Shown: piece after piece, positions 14,154 to 16,840 of the stretch | Position numbering within the stretch: the first letter of the stretch is position 1 | Layout of the letters: the number at the start of each line of letters is the position of its first letter | NCBI GenBank assembly: GCA_031549625.1 | Contig: JAVBPK010000008.1 | Span: 1-16,840 of the forward strand | Source: JAISXK01 sp031549625 | Lineage (GTDB): Bacteria > Bacillota > Clostridia > Christensenellales > CAG-138 | Reading direction: 5' to 3' | Length of the DNA: 16,840 nt | Program-made: the position numbers and the translations under genes | Notes under the pieces: model-generated | Seen by the model: only the letters and a program-made list of their open reading frames with translations | Told to the model about the DNA's origin: nothing | The model's database searches: none

Positions 14154-15485
14154 ATGGATGTTGGATTATTATACGATGCCTCATACCATAAGGCGGTTAT
14201 CGCGGGGTATCCGGTCATCAGCGAAGGCGGACAAAGGCAATTTTATATTGTAATTGCCGGGCAGGTCGATGCGTATAGCAGGGCCGCCGTTCGTGTCGCG
14301 TCTTTTGCGGCGGGAGGTGCATTCGGTCTCCACGCGTTCTTTTGTGGGGAAGACGATACCACATACATCGCGGCAAAAGACAGCGTTTTGTTCGTAGTGC
14401 CGGAAAGGCGCTTCGAAGAATTGGCAAGCGCGCATCCGCGTGTTCTATACGGATTACTTGAAGACGCATACGCAAAGCTGGGCGTCCCGACGCAAGATAG
14501 CAAGCAGTTGCTGGTTATAAACGAAAAGGCAGGCCAGCTGGCGGTTGTTGCGGGCGAGCTAGGCAAAATAGAAACGGAACAACCGGCTGAACCCATGGAA
14601 ACGGTGCTCCTGCTTGGGAAAGCCGCGGCGGATATCGGCGCCTTCAAAGAAGAGACATTCAAAGTTGTGGACACAACAGATGCACAACCGCCGGTGGAGA
14701 AGAGCAGCGTTTTGCCGCTGCGCGAACCAAATACGGGCAACGCACTGCCGTCCATATTCCCCAAAGGGCATAAAAGCTATCCCGGGGTAATCAGGCCGGA
14801 ATATAAAAAATTTCTGTTTGCCAAAGAAATCGTTTGCCCAAACTGCGGCAAGACTTTCAAAAGCCAGAAAGTGTTTATGTCCAAGCTAGTCACGGCTAAG
14901 CCGATGCGATTCGATTTGCGTCAATACTACGAGGGCTTCCAGATGGAGTGGTACGAAGTGGTAACTTGTCCGTCCTGCTATTTCAGCGCGCTTATCAATC
15001 TGTTTACTGAGCCAAAGAATCTGTCGCGATCCGTTATTCGCGGCGATCTCATCAATACTTCCAACGAAATGGCATTGGATTTCGAAGCGGAACGAGATAT
15101 CGATTTCGTGTTGGCCAGCCATTATCTGGCGCTGTCCTGCTCGCGGGCGTTCATGAACTATCGCCAGATAAACGCCAAGCTTTGGAGCAATATCAGCTGG
15201 ATGTACGAAGACGTGGAAGATACGGAAATGGCGGCGTTTGCGGCCCGTAAAGCGGCGGAGGCAAACGAGATCATGTATCTTGAAAGCTCGCTGAATCCAG
15301 CGCAGGAACAAATGGTATCGCTGGCCGTGGCAGGCATGTTATACAGGGCGGGGGAAGCCCAGCAGGCCCGCAAATGGTTGTTCCAAGTGAAGAACAACAT
15401 GATGGGAAAACGGCTGTACGTGGATTTGGCGGACGATCTCATGGATATCCTGCGCAGCGAAATGGCCACAAATCAAATAGGATAA
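14154..15485 (+). CDS. cNMP-binding-like domain fused to a DUF2225 zinc-finger protein
   Basis: A 443-residue cytosolic protein. Residues about 12-108 have the beta-roll pattern of cyclic-nucleotide-binding domains (GYPVISEGG, FYIVIAGQV, FAAGGAFGLHAFF, DSVLFVVPERRFEEL) but lack the RxA phosphate-binding motif, so the ligand may differ or be absent. A variable linker (about 110-205) follows. Residues about 220-300 match DUF2225, with paired zinc-ligand knuckles C228-PN-C231 and C272-PS-C275. The C-terminal part (about 300-440) is helical and TPR-like, with alternating Ala-rich helices. No helix-turn-helix is present, so it is not a Crp-type regulator. The function of DUF2225 is unknown. The gene has its own promoter, is divergent from an HD-GYP enzyme, and ends at a bidirectional terminator. 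Confidence 0.8.
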   Translation: MDVGLLYDASYHKAVIAGYPVISEGGQRQFYIVIAGQVDAYSRAAVRVASFAAGGAFGLHAFFCGEDDTTYIAAKDSVLFVVPERRFEELASAHPRVLYGLLEDAYAKLGVPTQDSKQLLVINEKAGQLAVVAGELGKIETEQPAEPMETVLLLGKAAADIGAFKEETFKVVDTTDAQPPVEKSSVLPLREPNTGNALPSIFPKGHKSYPGVIRPEYKKFLFAKEIVCPNCGKTFKSQKVFMSKLVTAKPMRFDLRQYYEGFQMEWYEVVTCPSCYFSALINLFTEPKNLSRSVIRGDLINTSNEMALDFEAERDIDFVLASHYLALSCSRAFMNYRQINAKLWSNISWMYEDVEDTEMAAFAARKAAEANEIMYLESSLNPAQEQMVSLAVAGMLYRAGEAQQARKWLFQVKNNMMGKRLYVDLADDLMDILRSEMATNQIG

Positions 15486-15511
15486 GCGCAGAGCAAACAC
15501 AACATGCAAAC

Positions 15512-15540
15512 AAAAGAACCATCTTTGCGGTGGTTCTTTT
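15512..15540. terminator. bidirectional intrinsic terminator
   Basis: AAAAGAACCA (15512-15521) pairs perfectly with TGGTTCTTTT (15531-15540), extendable by two pairs on the plus strand. A and T runs at the ends of the stem give short U tracts in both directions, so it can end both the cNBD-DUF2225 transcript and the convergent fructokinase transcript. Confidence 0.85.
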
Positions 15541-15562
15541 ATCGTAACTGTAAGCGACTGTT

Positions 15563-16528
15563 TTATGCTCTGCCTTCAAGCAGCCGCAAGACGGCGGCCT
15601 TGTCCGGCACGCTGTGTATGCCGCCAAACTGCTCGGTAGAAAGGCTTGCGGCCGCGCACGCAAATGTGGCGATATGCCGGAGCTCCGCGTCCGTTAAAGC
15701 ATCTGGCGCTTTTTGGGAGGCAAGCAGTCTGCTCATGGCGGCGCCGCCAAATATATCGCCTGCACCGGTGGTGTCGACCACATGTAATCCTTCGTTGAAG
15801 TTTTGCACATATCCTTCCGCCAGCGCGTTTTTATAATAACAGCCGTCCTTGCCGCGGGTGATAAACACAAGCGAAACGCCATAGTCGGCCAATATGCGCT
15901 GCGCGCCGTCCTCTAGTCCGCCGCCAAACAAAAATTGTACTTCTTCATCGCTGATCTTTACCACATCCGCCTGAGAAAGGCCCCATAGCATTTCTTCTTT
16001 TGCCCGTGCAAGGTCGTCCCAGAGCGGCGGTCGGAGGTTGGGATCAAAGGAGATAAGCTTACCGCATTCCCGCGCGTAGGCAAGGGCGGCGCGGGTGGTG
16101 GCGCGGGCAGGGTTATGTGTGAGCGACAGTGTGCCAAAATGCAGCACGGAAGCCTCGTCTAAGAGTGCAAGCGGCAATGCCTCGAACGCAATTTGCGTAT
16201 CGGCCCCGGGCTTGCGTGAAAAGGCAAAGGAGCGGTCGCCGTTTTGATCCAATGTCACAAAAGCAAGCGTTGTGAAGAATGAGTCCAACGCTAAGACGCC
16301 GCGCGTGTCGATGCCGGCGGTTTGTAAAGTAGATATAAGAAGGTGCCCAAAGGTATCATTGCCAACGGCGGAAAACATGGCGCTTTGTATGCCGTATTTT
16401 TGAAGCGCAGCAAGAAAATTGGCTGGTGCTCCGCCGGGATGGGCGGCCATGGTAGGGTAGCCATGCGCGTCGGTATCCGCACATGTGAAATCGATCAGCA
16501 ATTCGCCTAAAGCCACAACTTCTATCAT
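15563..16528 (-). CDS. scrK: fructokinase (PfkB/ribokinase family)
   Basis: A 321-residue cytosolic sugar kinase, most like bacterial fructokinases that phosphorylate fructose to fructose 6-phosphate. It shows ALGELLIDF at the N-terminus, the PGGAPAN signature (31-37), the fructokinase-like SFDPNLRPPLWDD (about 160-172), VKISDEE (190-196) and the PfkB signature DTTGAGD with catalytic Asp 258. Length is right for the family. The ATG at 16528 is chosen because AAGGGG precedes it at six bases; a TTG five codons earlier lies before that site. No sucrose hydrolase or transporter is visible nearby, so the exact sugar is inferred from motifs only. It has its own promoter with repeated octamers in the leader. 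Confidence 0.9.
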   Translation of the reverse strand: MIEVVALGELLIDFTCADTDAHGYPTMAAHPGGAPANFLAALQKYGIQSAMFSAVGNDTFGHLLISTLQTAGIDTRGVLALDSFFTTLAFVTLDQNGDRSFAFSRKPGADTQIAFEALPLALLDEASVLHFGTLSLTHNPARATTRAALAYARECGKLISFDPNLRPPLWDDLARAKEEMLWGLSQADVVKISDEEVQFLFGGGLEDGAQRILADYGVSLVFITRGKDGCYYKNALAEGYVQNFNEGLHVVDTTGAGDIFGGAAMSRLLASQKAPDALTDAELRHIATFACAAASLSTEQFGGIHSVPDKAAVLRLLEGRA

Positions 16529-16582
16529 GATGATCCCCTTCAAAACATATATTTGGTTCGATCTTATAAAGAAAAGGCACAG

Positions 16583-16634
16583 AACCGATAAGAAAAAAGC
16601 GAAACGGATAAAGATTTGCCTATGCCAACCGATA
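16583..16634. repeat. three AACSGATA octamers in the fructokinase leader
   Basis: AACCGATA at 16583-16590, AACGGATA at 16603-16610 and AACCGATA at 16627-16634 lie in the same orientation at 20- and 24-base steps, all just downstream of the fructokinase -10. Near two-turn spacing suggests possible operator half-sites; no regulator is identified. Confidence 0.4.
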
Positions 16635-16636
16635 TC

Positions 16637-16665
16637 ATTATAAGAGAAACGCTCAGCAGGTGCAA
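16637..16665 (-). promoter_or_regulatory. promoter of the fructokinase gene
   Basis: Leftward TTGCAC (16665-16660), 17-base spacer, consensus TATAAT (16642-16637). The leader is about 100 bases. Confidence 0.65.
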
Positions 16666-16712
16666 GCGTCGTATCTTACGCAGTAATAGGGCAAAATACA
16701 ATAAGCGGAATA

Positions 16713-16742
16713 TTGACATATGGTTTTTGTTTGTGCCATAAT
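16713..16742 (+). promoter_or_regulatory. strong rightward promoter at the right edge
   Basis: Consensus TTGACA (16713-16718), 18-base spacer, CATAAT (16737-16742). It drives transcription out of the window. Confidence 0.7.
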
Positions 16743-16840
16743 ACAGTCGTTAGTGCAAAACCATAGCAGGGTAGCGGCACTCAAAACATCAAGGGAAAGG
16801 GCCCAGCTTTTTTCGAAATGTTTCGCAAGTAGCGCGCATT
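16743..16840 (+). other. untranslated leader of an unseen gene
   Basis: About 90 bases follow the promoter with no convincing start codon and ribosome binding site. AGTGC (16752-16756) can pair with GCACT (16777-16781), and CGAAA-TG-TTTCG lies at 16814-16825. It does not match a riboswitch class I can recognise. The whole gap 16529-16840 holds the two divergent promoters, the octamer repeats and this leader, and no gene. Confidence 0.4.

Noticed and set aside
16637..16665. A catabolite-responsive element (cre) over the fructokinase promoter.
   Set aside because: The GAAACGCT core near 16646 matches poorly outside the central CG, with several mismatches to the consensus.
1..16840. tRNA, rRNA, CRISPR, insertion sequence or prophage features.
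   Set aside because: None of the conserved RNA sequences, spaced direct repeats, transposase motifs or phage genes was seen on either strand.

Overview
The window reads as chromosomal DNA from a Gram-positive, spore-lineage Clostridia (Bacillota), possibly near Christensenellales; the exact lineage is a guess. The support is a butyrate kinase, a YlmC/YmxH-type PRC-barrel protein beside nrdR and pgeF (an order common in spore-forming Firmicutes), Clostridia-style GerMN and PrsA-like lipoproteins, strong AGGAGG ribosome binding sites, vegetative sigma-A promoters and T-tailed intrinsic terminators. No rRNA, tRNA, CRISPR array, insertion sequence or prophage gene was seen.

Layout. 1-495: N-terminal part of a fold-type I aminotransferase running off the left edge, preceded by a strong promoter with a FadR-type palindrome on its predicted start site. 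680-1366: a FadR-subfamily GntR repressor, the obvious candidate to bind that palindrome. 1635-2972: an AzgA-type NCS2 purine permease with its own promoter and terminator. 3192-3677: a dCMP deaminase running rightward, preceded by a possible 19-codon ORF. 3856-6475, leftward: a PrsA-like lipoprotein foldase, a small GIY-YIG protein coupled to it, and a GerMN-domain lipoprotein, with a candidate terminator inside the 3' end of the dCMP deaminase gene.

6679-10370, rightward: a compact likely operon of an acetolactate synthase small subunit (ilvN, no ilvB beside it), a butyrate or branched-chain acyl kinase (buk), and a polytopic MFS-like protein fused to a PlsC-type acyltransferase whose HX4D motif has lost its Asp. 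10367-12082, leftward: ylmC, nrdR and pgeF, the last two overlapping by one base. 12336-12506: rpsU with its own promoter and terminator. 12705-13823: an HD-GYP phosphodiesterase, divergent across an AT-rich gap from 14154-15485, a cNMP-binding-like domain fused to a DUF2225 zinc-finger domain. 15563-16528: a PfkB fructokinase. A strong rightward promoter at 16713-16742 feeds an unseen gene past the right edge.

Most of the window is conserved housekeeping. The less explained parts are the ilvN-buk-MFS/PlsC operon, the cNBD-DUF2225 fusion opposite an HD-GYP enzyme, the FadR operator and aminotransferase circuit, and several small regulatory structures. Nothing here amounts to a clear new defence or mobile system.
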